From the NCBI RefSeq assembly GCF_029919255.1, contig NZ_CP123991.1:799110-863109 (forward strand): a DNA stretch of 64,000 bases. The letters are read 5' to 3'. The position numbers and the translations under genes are program-made. The notes beneath the pieces are model-generated. The model searched no databases. It was not told the origin of the DNA and saw nothing but the letters and a program-made list of their open reading frames with translations. This DNA is from a cyanobacterium endosymbiont of Epithemia clementina EcSB. GTDB taxonomy: Bacteria > Cyanobacteriota > Cyanobacteriia > Cyanobacteriales > Microcystaceae. Positions 37,858-48,599 of the stretch are shown here, piece after piece. Within the stretch, counting starts at the first letter, position 1. Each line of letters starts with the position of its first letter.

Positions 37858-39270
37858 CTAATTTGATTTTTCATCGTTTTTATCTGACTTTCTATCTTCT
37901 TCTTTTTCTTGGGCAGAAATTTCGAACAGACCGGAAGTAGATGATTCTGTTTCAAGATCATCTGTGTCTAAGTTAGTCTCTTGGGAGTTTTCTATCATAA
38001 AAGATTCACTGATTTGAGATTGATCGTCTGCGATCATTGTTGGTGTCTCTTCAGATCCTTCTAGAGTAATTTCCTCCGAAACAATAGAGGTTTTTGAGGT
38101 TTCCTGTTTTTTTTCTTGTGGTTGTTTGAGCTCAAAAGTTTCTGGGGTGACTTCCGTCCCTTCAACAATTATTGTCGTTGCTTGGGGTTGTTCTGAAAGA
38201 TCAAAATTTTCTTCCTTTATTTGTTGAGTTGCCGATTCTTCTTGCTCCCCTAATGCTTCTGTTACTTCATGTTCTATCACTGCTTTTTTTTCTTGAATTG
38301 CTTCAAACGTTTCGGGTCTCTCCAAAGCCTCAGAATTTTCCCAGTCTTCTTTTTCTATATCTAATTCCTGTCGGTTAGATGATTCAGTAATGATTTCTGA
38401 TCGCGGTTGGGGTTTCGGTTTGATAAACCTAAGTAGAGAACTTAGAGAGAAGCCATTCTTCTTGGGTTTTTTGAGTTCTAATTCAATGGTGGTAGAGGAT
38501 TCGGATTCTACAATAGAGGTTTCTATTGGTTCTTCTGTTGGTTCTCCCGTCGGTGAGGGTGAAGGAAGTTCTTTTTCGGTAGAGAATTTGGATTCTACAA
38601 TAGGGGTTTCTATTGGTTCTTCCGTCAGTGGAGGTGAAGGAAGTTCTTCATCTGAAATGAACGATTTAGGTGTTTCTTTGGAAGAGGTTTCTACGGTTTT
38701 TGTTTCTCCTATTGGGGCAATTGCTTCTGCTGACTCTTGAATGAAGGTTTCTGCCATTTCTGGGAAGATATCTTCTTCTGTCACTTCTGCTGATTCTTGA
38801 ATAAAAGTTTCTGCCATTTCTGGGAAAGTATCTTCCTCTGTAGATACTTCTTTAGAGATTGGCCGAGAAACTTCTCTCGTAAAGAGTTCCTTTGCTTGTG
38901 TTACTGTCTCTACTGCTGGAGATGGAATATCGGTAACAGTAGAGTTTGTTTTGTCTCCTAAACGGCTTTTTATCCAACTTAGGATGGAAAAACCAGTGAG
39001 AGCAGTTTTGTCCTCGGGATGAGCAAGCATCCTTCTCAACCGAACGGTTTGCCACCCGAAGGATACCATTAAGAGCACTGCCGCCGACTGTCCCAATAAG
39101 ATTCCACCAGTGATGCGTTCAGCACATACCCACAAAACTAGGGCATAAAACAAACCAATACCACTCCAAAGAAAGTCGTCTTGGCGATGCAATTCTGGTA
39201 AAAAGAAAGCTGATAGATACAAAATTATGCTAGTGAAGGCGATGATAATTGCTAGGATGTAGGCCAACAT
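37858..39270 (-). CDS. ycf66: Ycf66-family membrane protein with long acidic tail
   Basis: A 470-residue protein. The first 100 residues are the Ycf66 domain: three or four membrane segments with LYLSAFFLPELHRQDDFLWSG and GILLGQSAAVLLMVSFGWQT, then LRRMLA. The rest is a disordered Glu/Ser/Thr/Pro-rich tail with internal repeats. One repeat unit is 60 bp (20 residues, core FPEMAETFIQESAE), in tandem at 38729-38788 and 38789-38848; another is built on EEPIET(P/S)IVES. Ycf66 is conserved in cyanobacteria and some plastids without an assigned role. Probably first gene of the three-gene minus-strand cluster. Confidence 0.83.
   Translation of the reverse strand: MLAYILAIIIAFTSIILYLSAFFLPELHRQDDFLWSGIGLFYALVLWVCAERITGGILLGQSAAVLLMVSFGWQTVRLRRMLAHPEDKTALTGFSILSWIKSRLGDKTNSTVTDIPSPAVETVTQAKELFTREVSRPISKEVSTEEDTFPEMAETFIQESAEVTEEDIFPEMAETFIQESAEAIAPIGETKTVETSSKETPKSFISDEELPSPPLTEEPIETPIVESKFSTEKELPSPSPTGEPTEEPIETSIVESESSTTIELELKKPKKNGFSLSSLLRFIKPKPQPRSEIITESSNRQELDIEKEDWENSEALERPETFEAIQEKKAVIEHEVTEALGEQEESATQQIKEENFDLSEQPQATTIIVEGTEVTPETFELKQPQEKKQETSKTSIVSEEITLEGSEETPTMIADDQSQISESFMIENSQETNLDTDDLETESSTSGLFEISAQEKEEDRKSDKNDEKSN
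38729..38848. repeat. 60-bp tandem duplication inside ycf66
   Basis: Two 60-bp units (38729-38788, 38789-38848) stay in frame and encode 20-residue acidic repeats. They differ at several bases, so the duplication is not recent. Confidence 0.8.
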
Positions 39271-39445
39271 CGAATGGGTTACTCCTTAGGTATTTTCTTT
39301 ATCATTGTGAGGCATCTTGTCTCTTATTGTTCATCAGATTCATAATCCAGTTTTTCACTTAAGTAAGTTAGATTAGTTACTAAATTCTTTGACTGCGGTT
39401 GTCTCCTCACACTTGATATTGTTTTTAAACCGTTAAAAAACCTTC

Positions 39446-42400
39446 ATGAGTCAATCGCCGCTTCCTCCTGATTCTCCGTCAAACTATTGGATTCGTCTGC
39501 TAAAAATAGCTAAAAACCCGTATAATGTCGCGATTGGGCTTGCTTCTGTAACCATTATTATCATTAGCTACACAGGGTTACGTCTTTTTCTTCAAAAATA
39601 TCTTCCTCCTTGGTTAGAAAAACAAGTTAGTTACTTGATTAATCGTCCTGTTGATATTGATGAACTTCAAGGTTTTTCTCTAACTCATCTTTGTCTAGGA
39701 TCCACTTCTGTGCCACAAACCTCTGACCATCCTAATCAACTTACGGCCAGTCGTGTTGTCGTTCACTTTGATATCATTGCTGTTTTATTCAAACGAACTT
39801 TAGTGATTAAAATTGTACCTGAAGATGTTGAAGTTGAGCTACATCAATATTCCGAAGGAGATTTACTCAGGGGAGAGATAACAGATGAAATTATTCCTCT
39901 AAAGTTAGACCTTGCTTTTGATATTACAAATGTTGAAATTAATGTCTTTCCTCAAGGTACAAATAATCTATTTACAACAACTTTAAATGGACAAGCAAGG
40001 TATAGTGAAGTTAAGAAAGCAAAGTGGGATTATGATCTTGATTTAGCTTTGCTTGGTAGTGAAATTTCTCTCGAAGGAGAAACAGTTATTGATACCAAAG
40101 AAAGTCAGGTAAAAATAGCTATTTCTAAGTTAGATTTTAGTCAACTAATGCCTCTTGTTATCAATCCTCATGTTCAATTAGATCAAGGAGATATCGAAGC
40201 AAATATCAATCTCAATTTTCCTTCTACTGAAAGATTATCTGAAACCAAAGCTAAAGGGACAGTTAACTTAGGTAATTTCAAAGGAAAAACTAATTTTTTT
40301 GAGAAGCCTTTGCAAGTCTTTGCCAATATTTCTTTTCAAAAGAAAAAAATTTTTATTAAAAAAACTCAAGTAAATTTAGGTAATATTACCACTAGTTTAT
40401 ATGGTCAATATGATTGGAATACTGGATTTGATTTAGAAGCCAATATTAGTGGGTTAAGCGAGAAAAATATTGAGCAAGTATACCCAATTGAATTGCCTAT
40501 AGAAGTTAAGGGAGAATTACAAGCTAAATTGAACTTAATAGGAACGCTTAATGCCCCTTTTTTAAGAGGAAGAATAAAAAACAAAGAAATTATAGAAGTC
40601 GCTCAAACTAAACTTGAGAAGATTACTATTGATTTTCAAAGTAATTTGGATAATTTTTTATTGAAAAATTTATCAGTTATCCCTGAGGTCGGGGGGTGGA
40701 TTACTGCCCAAGGTATGGCTAAACCTAAAATTATTCAATCTCTTATGAATGGCAAGTCAATTGATTGGAATAACATTCCTTTTGAATTAGTTTTTAAGAC
40801 TGAACTGCCAAGTCAAAAATTAGTTAATGACTATTATAAATTACCAATAACAGTAAATTTAAATAACCTAGAAGTACAAGGGGATATCAATGGAAGTTTT
40901 GCTAATCCTAAAGGCTTAATAAAATGGAATACAGCTGGAAGTTTAAATAAAGCCAATACTGAAATTATCAGTCAAGGCAATATTTTAATAGATAAAAATA
41001 ATGTCATTCTTAAAAATATAGAGTTAGTGACGCAAAGAGGGAGAGTAATTATAAATGCTAGTGGGAATTTAGAAAGTAAAAAATGGCAAGCTTACTTAAA
41101 TTCTAACTCTCTAGATTTAACTCCATTTACTTCAGTAATTTGTAGTGTAAGAAATATAAAATGTCCCGATAATATTTTTCTAAAAAATGCCAATCTTAAC
41201 ATAAGAGGTCGCCTTAATAAACTTTGGAAAAAATCGTTTAATTTTTCATCTAATTTGGCCCTGGTTTTGGACGACGGTAATATTATTATTAATAGTCAGT
41301 TAAAACAAACTAAATTCACAACATCAGCAACGGGATTACAATTACCTTTAAGTCTATTATCAGCTAATATTTTTATTCCAATTACATTAAAAAAATATCA
41401 ATTTAATTTATCAGGAAATATAGAAGAAATTTTACAGAAATCAACCATTGATATTAATGCAATTAAAGGTCATTCTAATTTAGAAGTAGAAATAGCTAAA
41501 AGTCTCCTGAATGCTCAAGTAACCTGGCAAAATGGATCTCTTAAAGGAAACGCTGAGCTGAGATATTTATCTCTCAACCAATTTTTACCTCAGCTAGCAA
41601 TTCCTGTTCAATTAACTAATAGTAAGATTACCTTTATAGGTAGTCTACAATCGCTACTATCTTTGGGTAAAACTCCCAATTTTAATGACTTTCAACTAAA
41701 TGCTGACACACAGTTTAAAATTGCTGATGGAACCATTACAGCTATTAGTAAATTAAACCAAGGACAAATAACTGTTAATGCGATAGCTACCCCTCTATTA
41801 GTTACTAATCTTTTACCTCAAGTATCTATCCCTATTAAAGTCAAAAAAACAGAAATTAATTTAATAGCTTATTTACCTGATTTACTAGCTTTTGATTTAA
41901 ATACGGTGCAAGGTAATGCTCAGATAGAACTCGGAATTGCTGAAAAAGAAATTACCACATCAATCAAACTTATTAATAATCAATGGAAAACTAATATTAT
42001 TATTGATCAACTAATTTTATCGACCTGGAAAAATAAATTATTTGCAAATAAAGAGATTGAACCAATTGATGCAGAAATAGACCTATCAGGAACTTTAGAA
42101 TCGTTATTCTCGCCTAATTCCATAATTCCCATTCAAGCTAATAATTTTTTAGTAAAAATAGGAGAGCAAAACATAAAAGCTAATGGGAATATAACCTTGA
42201 CTAATCTTCTCAACAATCCTGATATTGCTTCTGTTAATTTAAATATTGAGACCCAAGCTGATTTGAGAATTTTACCTATTGCAGAATTGTTGTCAAAGAT
42301 TCCTATTAACAAACAACTTTTACCACAAGCTATTAATTTAGCAGGAAAAGGTAAATTTAAAGGTCATTTAGTTGGACAAAATATATTAACTTCTCCTCTA

Positions 42401-45379
42401 TTTAATAGCAATTTTCAATTAAAAGGAAATTTAACTTTATCAAATCTTACATTTAATGAATTAAATTTTGAACCGATTTTAAAGGGAGAAATTGATTTAG
42501 TAACAGGACAAAATATTTCACTTGATTTGCGAGGAAAAAAAGATGTTATTACTGCTATTTTAACTTCCTGTTCACAACAAAAATGTTTGCTACCTTATAT
42601 TCCATACTCTTTTGAAATAAGCCAAAAATATAGAAATTATTTTCCAATCACTGTTAAAGGAAATCGTCAGGGTGATCGCCTAGTTGCTAATATTCAAAAC
42701 TTTCCCTTAAAACAATTAAAATTATCCCCAATTAGTAATTATGGTTTAACCGACTATTTAGGAGGAAGAGTTAATCTTAATTTAGAAATTGATTCATTAA
42801 CTTTAACAGGTAGAGGAAAACTAGATATTATCAATCCTAATTTAGGTGAAGTTTTTGGAGATAAATTGCAAATTAATTGGGTTTACCAGAATGACTATAT
42901 CAGTTTTAAAAATACGACCTTAATTTTAGGAAAAAGTAACTATATTATTAGTGGTCAAGTAGCATTAAAAACAGGAAAAATTCAAGGAAATCTAAAAGTA
43001 GATAAAGGTTATATTCAAGAAATCTTAACCGCACTAAAAATTTCTAATTTTGACAGTCTCTCACGATTTTTAAAATTTAAAAAAGATTCTTCAACACATT
43101 TTAAACAAGTGATTCCTAAACCAGTTGGGGATGTAAATGCACTGCTTTCAGAGCAAGTCAATCAGTTGTGGGAAAATGATCAAAAAATTAGGGAAATTGC
43201 GATTGAAAGACAAGCTAGCAAATTACCACGAGAATTAGACATTAAAGGTAAATTTAATGGAGAAATATCCTTATCAGGAACTCTCAAAGCCCCAGAAATA
43301 ACCTTTCAATTTGAAGGAGAAAGTTGGGAATGGACATCTCAACTACCAACCCCATCTATCATTAATCCTTTAGGTTTTGTCCTGGAAGATTCTCCAGTAA
43401 TTCATCTCGAAAAGTTGGAAATTAAAGGAAAGATAGAAAATGGAATTGTTAACATAAATCCTATGATCAAGCTCAAGGAAAGTTTAATTAAAGCTAATCT
43501 TAACTTAACTTATGACAACAATAAGTTTGACTTGCAACCTTCAACTTTTAGTCTTAACAATCTAACTCTAGATACAATACGTAGCTTAATAACTATTCCT
43601 GGGGATCTTAATGGCAGTATTAATATGGCAGGCAACCTCACTGGAAGCTTAATAAAACCAGAAATTAACGGAATATTTGATTTAGAGAAAGTAGTCATTA
43701 ATGCCCGATTACTTAGAAAAAGTTTCCAAGGTAATTTTGCCTATAAAAATGCACAATTAGAACTACAAATAGATAAGCCAGATTTTATTCGAGCTTATGC
43801 TCGCCTTCCCTTACCTATTGAGATAAATAATGATAATCGATTTAAAATAAATGTTCTACTAGAAACTGAGGCATTTTCTCTACTAGAAATTCTAACTCAA
43901 GAACAAGTAAGTTGGGTTGATGGAGAGGGTAAAATAGCTCTTGATATGAGTGGTAAAATCACTATTAACGATGAAGTAAAAGTTAGTTTCGATCCTAACA
44001 GTCGGTCAATTATAGATTTGAATTTAATTACAATTAAAAGTTACTTGTTGCCAAATACTTTAACTTTAAATGGTAAAGTAGCTATACAAAATGGCAGAAT
44101 TAAAGTAAATAAATTAACAGGTAAAATTGGAGAAATAACTATTAACACTATGGGGGTACTCCCCCTATTTAATTCATCACTTAAGAACATTGACAGCACC
44201 ATTCCTTTAAGCATTACTTTAACCCAAGATCAAGTAACCTTTAATAATTTATATCAAGGAATTGCTAATGCATTAATTCTTATCAAGGGAACAGTTTTTA
44301 GTCCTATAATTGAAGGAGAAATACAGTTAAATCAAGGTAAAATTATAGTTCCTGATTTTATTTCTAATATTTATGAGCAACCAGAATCACCAATTGTAAA
44401 AGAGTGGATAAGAAGGATTAGTCCCCTAGAAGAAGTTGTTATTCTTCCAAAATTTAATGACTTTAGAGTTTCAATTAAAGAAGTTGCAATTGAGCAAAAA
44501 ACTATTAGCCCAAAATTTGTTTTTAACGTTAGTGGAAATTTAAGTTTAAGTGGTCAATTAGCTAGTTTTTCTCTACCAGGATTACTTGCTATAAAACCAT
44601 CGGGAACAGTTTATATCAATAATGGGAAAGTGGATATTCCTGTAACTCGTGTTTTTATCTCTCGTCAATCTAATAATACTATTACTTTTTTGCCACAAAA
44701 AGGGTTGTTAAATCCCTATATTAATTTAGAATTTAAACTTTATATATTGAATATTGCTTTAAGAGCAATTAATGCGAATGAAGTTGCTGATGATATTGTT
44801 CAAAGTGGTCGTTCCCAATCAGTGGAAATAACTCTAGGAATCAAAGGAGATGCTAACCAATTACTTCCTAATCTCGGCACTAAATTAGAAGAACTTTGTA
44901 AACTAAGGCCAGATAATTATCGTCCTATTCCCCAAACTTCAGCCATTGATCCTAATAAATTGAGACAATTAGCTAACTGTATTAAGGTCAATAATTTAGG
45001 TACTAATTCCGTTCGAGATTTGCTACAATCTCCTATTGTTTCTTTTTCTAGTAGTCCTCGTTTAAGTAGTAGTGAGTTACTAACACTTTTTGGGAAACAA
45101 CTTCCTAATTTAGTCGAACAATTACAGCAACAAAATTCAGCCCAATTAGTAGAAGCAGGACTACCTCAAGTAGCAGTGGTCCTGTTTCCCTTTTTACAAG
45201 ATTGGCTTTTTGAGCTTAATGAAGCAACTAATCAAGTAGGAAAAGAATGGGGGATAGAAAATTTGCGCTTATATCCCGTCTTAGAAAAAGTCTATGAACT
45301 TGAAGATGATTCAATAATTCGTTTTTCCTATGATTATTCATTTAATGAAGTAATCATCCGTTATGAGAATAAATTTTAA
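39446..45379 (+). CDS. tamB: TamB-like translocation/assembly protein (DUF490)
   Basis: A 1977-residue protein, by far the largest in the window. One membrane anchor lies at about residues 28-50 (VAIGLASVTIIIISYTGLRL). A long series of beta-strand repeats follows, with the alternating pattern of AsmA/TamB bridge proteins, and the C-terminal DUF490 domain (from about 1500) includes SGQLASFSLPGLLAIKPSGT and ELLTLFGKQLPNLVEQL. Such proteins span the periplasm and carry lipids or assist outer-membrane protein insertion. The frame is intact over nearly 6 kb in a decaying genome, which implies strong selection. It stands alone, divergent from ycf66. Confidence 0.88.
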   Translation: MSQSPLPPDSPSNYWIRLLKIAKNPYNVAIGLASVTIIIISYTGLRLFLQKYLPPWLEKQVSYLINRPVDIDELQGFSLTHLCLGSTSVPQTSDHPNQLTASRVVVHFDIIAVLFKRTLVIKIVPEDVEVELHQYSEGDLLRGEITDEIIPLKLDLAFDITNVEINVFPQGTNNLFTTTLNGQARYSEVKKAKWDYDLDLALLGSEISLEGETVIDTKESQVKIAISKLDFSQLMPLVINPHVQLDQGDIEANINLNFPSTERLSETKAKGTVNLGNFKGKTNFFEKPLQVFANISFQKKKIFIKKTQVNLGNITTSLYGQYDWNTGFDLEANISGLSEKNIEQVYPIELPIEVKGELQAKLNLIGTLNAPFLRGRIKNKEIIEVAQTKLEKITIDFQSNLDNFLLKNLSVIPEVGGWITAQGMAKPKIIQSLMNGKSIDWNNIPFELVFKTELPSQKLVNDYYKLPITVNLNNLEVQGDINGSFANPKGLIKWNTAGSLNKANTEIISQGNILIDKNNVILKNIELVTQRGRVIINASGNLESKKWQAYLNSNSLDLTPFTSVICSVRNIKCPDNIFLKNANLNIRGRLNKLWKKSFNFSSNLALVLDDGNIIINSQLKQTKFTTSATGLQLPLSLLSANIFIPITLKKYQFNLSGNIEEILQKSTIDINAIKGHSNLEVEIAKSLLNAQVTWQNGSLKGNAELRYLSLNQFLPQLAIPVQLTNSKITFIGSLQSLLSLGKTPNFNDFQLNADTQFKIADGTITAISKLNQGQITVNAIATPLLVTNLLPQVSIPIKVKKTEINLIAYLPDLLAFDLNTVQGNAQIELGIAEKEITTSIKLINNQWKTNIIIDQLILSTWKNKLFANKEIEPIDAEIDLSGTLESLFSPNSIIPIQANNFLVKIGEQNIKANGNITLTNLLNNPDIASVNLNIETQADLRILPIAELLSKIPINKQLLPQAINLAGKGKFKGHLVGQNILTSPLFNSNFQLKGNLTLSNLTFNELNFEPILKGEIDLVTGQNISLDLRGKKDVITAILTSCSQQKCLLPYIPYSFEISQKYRNYFPITVKGNRQGDRLVANIQNFPLKQLKLSPISNYGLTDYLGGRVNLNLEIDSLTLTGRGKLDIINPNLGEVFGDKLQINWVYQNDYISFKNTTLILGKSNYIISGQVALKTGKIQGNLKVDKGYIQEILTALKISNFDSLSRFLKFKKDSSTHFKQVIPKPVGDVNALLSEQVNQLWENDQKIREIAIERQASKLPRELDIKGKFNGEISLSGTLKAPEITFQFEGESWEWTSQLPTPSIINPLGFVLEDSPVIHLEKLEIKGKIENGIVNINPMIKLKESLIKANLNLTYDNNKFDLQPSTFSLNNLTLDTIRSLITIPGDLNGSINMAGNLTGSLIKPEINGIFDLEKVVINARLLRKSFQGNFAYKNAQLELQIDKPDFIRAYARLPLPIEINNDNRFKINVLLETEAFSLLEILTQEQVSWVDGEGKIALDMSGKITINDEVKVSFDPNSRSIIDLNLITIKSYLLPNTLTLNGKVAIQNGRIKVNKLTGKIGEITINTMGVLPLFNSSLKNIDSTIPLSITLTQDQVTFNNLYQGIANALILIKGTVFSPIIEGEIQLNQGKIIVPDFISNIYEQPESPIVKEWIRRISPLEEVVILPKFNDFRVSIKEVAIEQKTISPKFVFNVSGNLSLSGQLASFSLPGLLAIKPSGTVYINNGKVDIPVTRVFISRQSNNTITFLPQKGLLNPYINLEFKLYILNIALRAINANEVADDIVQSGRSQSVEITLGIKGDANQLLPNLGTKLEELCKLRPDNYRPIPQTSAIDPNKLRQLANCIKVNNLGTNSVRDLLQSPIVSFSSSPRLSSSELLTLFGKQLPNLVEQLQQQNSAQLVEAGLPQVAVVLFPFLQDWLFELNEATNQVGKEWGIENLRLYPVLEKVYELEDDSIIRFSYDYSFNEVIIRYENKF

Positions 45380-45504
45380 TAAAACTTTCAACTCAGATCA
45401 TGTATCTCGTCAAACATCAAACTGTTTCAGTCGGAAATAGGAAATAGACGATAGGGAATGGTTATAAAAATTTATGATTTCTTTACTACTAATTTAAAAT
45501 GAGT
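45380..45504. other. spacer after tamB
   Basis: No terminator-like hairpin or gene is evident. Confidence 0.3.
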
Positions 45505-45800
45505 TCCACGAGATCTAAAAACACGGTTGTTATTTTCAATATTTGAGTTAAAATCCGATTAGGTTGACAAACATTCAAAATAGTAACTATCAATAATCAA
45601 GACCATAACGATTGTTTAAGAACAGCAGAAGGCGAGGACGAGGCTAGTTTATATTTTGAGCCTAAATCATAGAAAAGGTTTTTAAATTAAATAGGAATAA
45701 GCAATAAGTAAAATTAAATAATTAACAAAAAAAATCTGAACACTTTGATTTTTCAAACGTTCAATCCGAGAAATATTTCAAGTTAAGTGTTAACTTTTTA
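45505..45800 (+). repeat. dispersed ~300-bp repeat, best-preserved copy
   Basis: Begins with GAGATCTAAAAACACGG and continues through TTGTTATTTTCAA, ATCAATAATCAAGACCATAA and AATAGGAATAAGCAATAAG to a CAAGTTAAGTGTTAACTTTT end. The same order occurs at 9925-10195 and 1440-1740 (both minus) and the second half at 61764-61920 (plus). Translation of this copy gives the clearest peptide (TINNQDHNDCLRTAEGEDEA, then SLYFEPKS and a stop). No IS630 relic adjoins this copy, so the repeat is independent of that element. Confidence 0.6.
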
Positions 45801-45933
45801 AATAAAAGAAAGCTTACGAATTTAAATTTTATTAATCAATTTTACTAACTTTGTCTCTCTTTAAAATTTCGTTAAGCTCATATTTTATTTCTTATTTTTT
45901 TCTTACTGATATAATATTTCATTTTAATAAATC

Positions 45934-45970
45934 TTGGAAACTCTTCCCTTTTACAAGTTGGAGTTTCCAA
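45934..45970 (-). terminator. dnaK terminator hairpin
   Basis: Arms TTGGAAACTC (45934-45943) and GAGTTTCCAA (45961-45970), spacer 17 bases. It lies 25 bases beyond the dnaK stop on the minus strand; only a loose T-rich stretch (GATTTATT) follows. Confidence 0.65.
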
Positions 45971-45994
45971 AACTGAAACTAGGTGAGAAATGAA

Positions 45995-47920
45995 TTATTT
46001 AGTTTCTGAAAATTCAGCATCAATCACATCATCGCCACCTTCAGAAGAACCGCTATAACCCTGACTGGAACCTGTCTGACCCCCAGGTGTTGTGCCCTCA
46101 GAAGGAGTTTGTCCACCAGCTTGTTGATAAACACTAGTACCAATACTATAGAGAAGTTGCTGTAAATCTGGCATGACGGTTTTGATGGTTTCTTCATCTT
46201 CTTTGTCGATAGCTTCTCTGAGTTGACTAATCAATCCTTCAGCCTTAGTTTTATCAGCTGCAGGGATTTTATCTCCTAATTCTTTGAGTTGCTTATCTGC
46301 TTGATAGACCAAAGAGTCAGCCTCATTTTTGCGGTCAATTTTTTCTCGACGTTCCTTATCAGCTGCAGCATTTGCTTCAGCTTCTTGTACCATACGATCA
46401 ACTTCTGCATCAGGTAAGGTAGAAGCACCAGTAATACTAATAGACTGTTCTTTACCTGTTCCTTTATCTTTTGCGGTTACATTAAGAATACCGTCCGCAT
46501 TAATATCAAAGGTAACTTCAATTTGAGGAATGCCACGGGGTGCAGGAGGAATACCATCAAGACGAAAAGTTCCTAAACTCTTGTTATCCCGCGACATTTC
46601 CCGTTCTCCTTGAAGAACGCTAATTTCCACGTTTGCTTGTCCATCTTGTGCGGTAGAAAATACCTCAGATTTTTTGGTAGGGATAGTAGTATTACGGGGA
46701 ATAATTTTGGTCATGACACCACCAAGGGTTTCTACCCCAAGAGATAAAGGTGTTACGTCAAGGAGCAGGATATCTTTAACTTCTCCGGCTAGGACACCTC
46801 CTTGAATTGCTGCACCTACAGCAACTACTTCATCTGGGTTAACTCCTTGGTTGGGGTCTTTTCCTAAAATTTTTTTAACTAGTTCTTGCACGGCAGGAAT
46901 GCGAGTAGAACCACCCACTAAGACGACTTCGTCAATATCACTATTGTTGACTTTGGCATCCTTCATAGAATTTTGCACAGGAATCCCACAACGATCAATT
47001 AAATCAGAACAGAGATCCTCAAATTTAGCTCGTGTTAAAGTTGTATCAAGGTGTTTGGGTCCCTCTTGAGTGGCTGTGATAAAAGGAAGGTTAATTTCGG
47101 ACTGGGTAACGCCAGATAGTTCAATTTTTGCTTTCTCTGCGGCTTCTGTCAGACGTTGTAGAGCTTGCTTATCTTGTCTTAAGTCTACCCCTTCTTTTGC
47201 CTTGAATTCTGCAGCTAAGTAGTCCACAATTTTTTTGTCGAAATCGTCTCCTCCTAGATGAGTATCTCCAGAGGTGGCTAGTACTTCAAAAACACCATCC
47301 CCGACTTCTAGGATGGAAACGTCAAAAGTCCCTCCCCCTAAATCAAATACTAAGATAGTTTCGTTACTTTTTTTGTCTAACCCATAAGCCAAAGATGCTG
47401 CAGTAGGTTCGTTAATAATACGTTTAACTTCAATTCCAGCAATCTTCCCTGCGTCTTTGGTAGCTTGACGCTGAGAGTCGTTGAAGTATGCGGGAACGGT
47501 GATAACTGCTTCTGTAACTGTTTCTCCTAAATATTTACTCGCATCGTCCACTAATTTACGGAGAACTTGGGCAGAAATTTCTTCAGGGGCAAATTGTTTC
47601 CCTTGCGATGGACAGTCTAATTTAACGTTACCATTGCTGTCTTTGTCAACTTTATAGGAGACTTCCGTGGTTTCAATGTTGACTTCGCTGTGTTTACGTC
47701 CGATGAAGCGTTTAACGGAATAAAATGTATTTTCAGGGTTCATCACCGCTTGACGCTTAGCAATTTGTCCTACTAAGCGATCACCATTTTTAGCATAAGC
47801 TACGACTGAGGGGGTGGTACGAAATCCTTCAGCATTGGCAATGACAGTAGGTTTTCCTCCTTCCATAACCGCCACGCACGAGTTGGTAGTTCCTAAGTCA
47901 ATTCCAACAACTTTTCCCAT
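45995..47920 (-). CDS. dnaK: Hsp70 chaperone DnaK (DnaK2-like)
   Basis: A 641-residue ATP-dependent chaperone. The nucleotide-binding domain has [54 protein letters not shown] and [14 protein letters not shown]. The interdomain linker is [16 protein letters not shown], the substrate domain follows, and the C-terminal EEVD-like tail is [10 protein letters not shown]. Cyanobacteria have several DnaK copies; the length and the sequence ([20 protein letters not shown]) fit the general housekeeping DnaK2. No dnaJ or grpE gene is adjacent. No CIRCE element was seen upstream. Confidence 0.96.
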   Translation of the reverse strand: MGKVVGIDLGTTNSCVAVMEGGKPTVIANAEGFRTTPSVVAYAKNGDRLVGQIAKRQAVMNPENTFYSVKRFIGRKHSEVNIETTEVSYKVDKDSNGNVKLDCPSQGKQFAPEEISAQVLRKLVDDASKYLGETVTEAVITVPAYFNDSQRQATKDAGKIAGIEVKRIINEPTAASLAYGLDKKSNETILVFDLGGGTFDVSILEVGDGVFEVLATSGDTHLGGDDFDKKIVDYLAAEFKAKEGVDLRQDKQALQRLTEAAEKAKIELSGVTQSEINLPFITATQEGPKHLDTTLTRAKFEDLCSDLIDRCGIPVQNSMKDAKVNNSDIDEVVLVGGSTRIPAVQELVKKILGKDPNQGVNPDEVVAVGAAIQGGVLAGEVKDILLLDVTPLSLGVETLGGVMTKIIPRNTTIPTKKSEVFSTAQDGQANVEISVLQGEREMSRDNKSLGTFRLDGIPPAPRGIPQIEVTFDINADGILNVTAKDKGTGKEQSISITGASTLPDAEVDRMVQEAEANAAADKERREKIDRKNEADSLVYQADKQLKELGDKIPAADKTKAEGLISQLREAIDKEDEETIKTVMPDLQQLLYSIGTSVYQQAGGQTPSEGTTPGGQTGSSQGYSGSSEGGDDVIDAEFSETK

Positions 47921-48595
47921 ATTAAGTACAACTCCAAGATAATTATAAGAATGAACTGATACTGAACTTGAATAAAAACCATATAATATTTCAGGGATTA
48001 TATTAAGTAAGTTCAGTCACCCATATCTATAGTGACGGTAGTGGGTCAGTCTTCGGTAGTGTAGTTTTCCGAACCTAAGATGACGGGTGGAAAAACAGGC
48101 AAGAAATAAAAGACAAGAGTAAAAGGTCAAAAGTTCAAGCTAACTTAGTATGAAAAACATTTAATTCACGCAACTTATTTCCATATTTCTATAATAAATG
48201 ACAAAAGAATGTAGTACAAAATAATTTGTCTGAATACATTCAGATAAAAATAGATAGTCATATTGACTGATGCAGAATTAACTAGTGAAATGAAGAATCA
48301 AAAAACTTCAGATTCAAAAACAGATAAAATTTTAAAATATATCAGCTCTCTTTTATTAAGAGGCTTAAGTTCGCTATTAATAACCGTTCTTTTTTTTAGT
48401 TGAAATATGCATTTATATTGTTTATATACTTGATCATACTACATTTTTGAGCCATAAGAAATAGCTTTTAATATACTTTATTTATATTTTTTTATTTGTT
48501 GATCGTTCTTAATTTTAAGAAAAATATATTTACCTTTATACGAAGTATAGTTACAGTTTAATACTAAAAAGTCACAGAATATTTTACCAATGTAA
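47921..48595. other. dnaK upstream region and desert
   Basis: The first 200 bases are less AT-rich and should hold the dnaK promoter, but no CIRCE repeat is found. After 48150 there is no recognisable feature. Confidence 0.4.
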
Positions 48596-48599
48596 CAAG

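Noticed and set aside
38390-38740. 116-codon plus-strand frame
   Set aside because: Antisense to the repetitive tail of ycf66; the repeats alone keep it open.
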